Source: Clostridia bacterium (GTDB taxonomy: Bacteria; Bacillota; Clostridia; Christensenellales; Aristaeellaceae). Taken from it: DNA of 44,154 nucleotides. The notes under the pieces were generated by a model. That model was not told where the DNA came from. It saw nothing but the letters and a program-made list of their open reading frames with translations, and did not search any database. This document shows, one piece after another, positions 42,951 to 44,154 of this stretch (position 1 is its first letter; every line of letters starts with the position of its first letter). The position numbers were made by a program, and so were the translations under genes. The stretch covers positions 1 through 44,154 of the forward strand of contig JAFUHD010000368.1 of NCBI GenBank assembly GCA_017469025.1, read 5' to 3'.

Positions 42951-44045
42951 TCAGCGCAGTGTGAGCGCAGGATTCGCCATCAGCTTCTTGATCAGCCCTC
43001 TGAATCCGTTCAGCAGCTGCTTGTCTGTCAGCTCGCTGATTACGGTCGTCAGTCTGATGCCAGCATCTTTGGAGGATGCTCCACAGTGGAACACCTTCTC
43101 ATCGCCGGTGCCGTAATCCAGAACGATGAAGCGGTCATGCGTTGTCCGGCAGGTCTGCCGGAAGCTGACCGGGATGGACGGGAACTCCGTCTGGAAATCA
43201 GCGTAATCATGGGCGTGAAGCTGATTGCCGAGGTTGTCGCTGAAGACGGTGACTGTCACACCATTCTGTACGCCGTGGAGCAGCCGCAGTGTCTTGATGC
43301 TCACATAGTTGTCGATGATGAAGATGCCGTGCTTTGCCTGGCTGTAGATGCTGATGTAAGTCTCATCTGCCTTGGCTGGCTGTCCGTTCAGAATCAGGAA
43401 TTCCTTCGGGTGATCCTCGTCCGCTTTCTTCGCCAGATCCAGCATGAAGGGCGAGATTTCCGACTTGCGGACGGTGTCGCTCATCTGGGTGAAGACCGTG
43501 TTCAGCCGGTCCTCGTGCTCCACCAGCTGCGCCTGGATCGCGTGAACGGTCTGCTGCGTGTCCGACACCTGCATGGAGAGGCGCAGATAATCATGCTGGG
43601 TGAGCAGCCCCTGGTTTTCCACGATGTAATTCTTCATGGCATGAAAGGCTCGAATGAGAGCGCGGCTCTGCTGTATTGCTAAATCGCCACGAAGAACTGT
43701 CATAAGCATGTATACTCCCTGCTCAGTAAAAGCGTAAGGAAGATACGGACTGCCACCTTTGACGCCCTTCGTTTGGATCGTGGTGAAATTTTTGCACCTC
43801 GATAATTCTTTCAGCTCGTCTCGCGTCAAGCGGAACATGAAATCGTCACCTTCAAACTTGGCGGCATTATTCCTCACCTGACGATTGAAATTTTTAGTTT
43901 CATATCCGTAAATCTCTGCCAGTTCAAAGTCCAGCATGACTTTTACTCCGCGGATGATGTAGATCTTGTCGCGGATCGTGCGCTCGTCCACAATGGCAAT
44001 CTCACTACCGGCCTCCGGCTGCGTGCTGTTGGTTTTGTCGTCCAT
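42951..44045 (-). CDS. ORF6N-domain protein with C-terminal phospholipase-D-like domain
   Basis: The protein has 364 residues from ATG 44045, chosen for the GGAGGG site eight bases upstream. Residues about 18-135 are an ORF6N DNA-binding domain, usual in phage and mobile elements (IRGVKVMLDFELAEIYGYET, KNFNRQVRNN, YAFTEQGVYMLMTVLRGDLA). A coiled linker follows. Residues about 215-350 form a PLD-like module with one HKD-type motif in variant form, H303-x-R-x4-D310 (HDRFIVLD), and CGASSKDAG behind it. Arg replaces the motif Lys, so nuclease activity is uncertain. It is probably cargo of the mobilizable element, perhaps regulatory or defensive. Confidence 0.8.
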   Translation of the reverse strand: MDDKTNSTQPEAGSEIAIVDERTIRDKIYIIRGVKVMLDFELAEIYGYETKNFNRQVRNNAAKFEGDDFMFRLTRDELKELSRCKNFTTIQTKGVKGGSPYLPYAFTEQGVYMLMTVLRGDLAIQQSRALIRAFHAMKNYIVENQGLLTQHDYLRLSMQVSDTQQTVHAIQAQLVEHEDRLNTVFTQMSDTVRKSEISPFMLDLAKKADEDHPKEFLILNGQPAKADETYISIYSQAKHGIFIIDNYVSIKTLRLLHGVQNGVTVTVFSDNLGNQLHAHDYADFQTEFPSIPVSFRQTCRTTHDRFIVLDYGTGDEKVFHCGASSKDAGIRLTTVISELTDKQLLNGFRGLIKKLMANPALTLR

Positions 44046-44154
44046 CAAATAATCCCTCCACAAACCACCGGTTTTGTCTGGCTGCTCCAAGTTGATTATA
44101 GCGGCAGTAACGAGTTATGGCAATATATCTTTGATGCCAATCAGGAAAATGTAA

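Noticed and set aside
42951-44045. Prophage at the right end, suggested by the ORF6N domain
   Set aside because: The neighbours are mobilization genes with an oriT, and no phage structural or lysis gene is present; ORF6N proteins are common on mobile elements.
1-44154. tRNA or rRNA genes
   Set aside because: No T-loop/acceptor combinations or rRNA core sequences were recognised on either strand.

Overview
The window looks like the chromosome of an anaerobic gut or rumen Clostridia species. It has moderate GC, strong GGAGG ribosome sites, many small secreted proteins with MKK-type signal peptides, plant-polysaccharide enzymes, a GPH-family sugar symporter and a MobA/MobL mobilizable element of the kind common in gut Firmicutes. 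No rRNA, tRNA or CRISPR array was seen, so the genus cannot be fixed. An Aristaeella- or Lachnospirales-like bacterium is only a guess.

Region 1 (1-3.7 kb): the 3' part of a membrane protein gene, a decayed MqsR/MqsA-like toxin-antitoxin pair, and two secreted proteins of unknown function on the minus strand. Region 2 (3.6-9.3 kb): an AgrA/AgrC-like LytTR two-component operon followed by four secreted-protein genes, two of them CE1-like esterases. The promoters of the operon and of the three downstream transcription units share one geometry: a pair of TTACGATGT-like repeats 21 bp apart, then 5 bp, a -35 box, 17 bp and a -10 box. This suggests a compact self-contained regulon and is the most interesting signal in the window. 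Region 3 (9.4-17 kb): a circularly permuted GH3 beta-glucosidase with membrane anchors at both ends, a third esterase, a KdgK-like sugar kinase and a GGDEF-like/EAL c-di-GMP phosphodiesterase.

Region 4 (17.1-20 kb): an L,D-transpeptidase-like gene, then a graveyard of broken genes (C69 peptidase, metallophosphoesterase, serine recombinase tail). Region 5 (20-34.6 kb): a divergent glycan-utilization locus. On the minus strand are an AraC regulator, a Gfo/Idh/MocA oxidoreductase and a TIM-barrel/beta-propeller fusion. On the plus strand is one tightly packed operon: GPH symporter, GH2, sugar isomerase/epimerase, GH78 rhamnosidase, GH43 and GH1. All these glycosidases lack signal peptides, so the model is import of rhamnose-containing oligosaccharides and cytoplasmic dismantling.

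Region 6 (34.6-36.5 kb): debris of an exopolysaccharide locus (truncated GT2, tail of a membrane protein) interrupted by a short inverted-repeat element with a target duplication, then two homologous tandem minus-strand units that look like small RNA genes. Region 7 (36.5-40 kb): a secreted SH3-like protein, an ECF sigma factor and its membrane partner. Region 8 (40-44.15 kb): the end of an integrated mobilizable element (Cys-rich VLP protein, MobA/MobL relaxase, oriT-like hairpins, DUF3847 protein, ORF6N-PLD protein), which appears to have cut into the 3' end of the sigma-partner gene. The element runs off the right edge.
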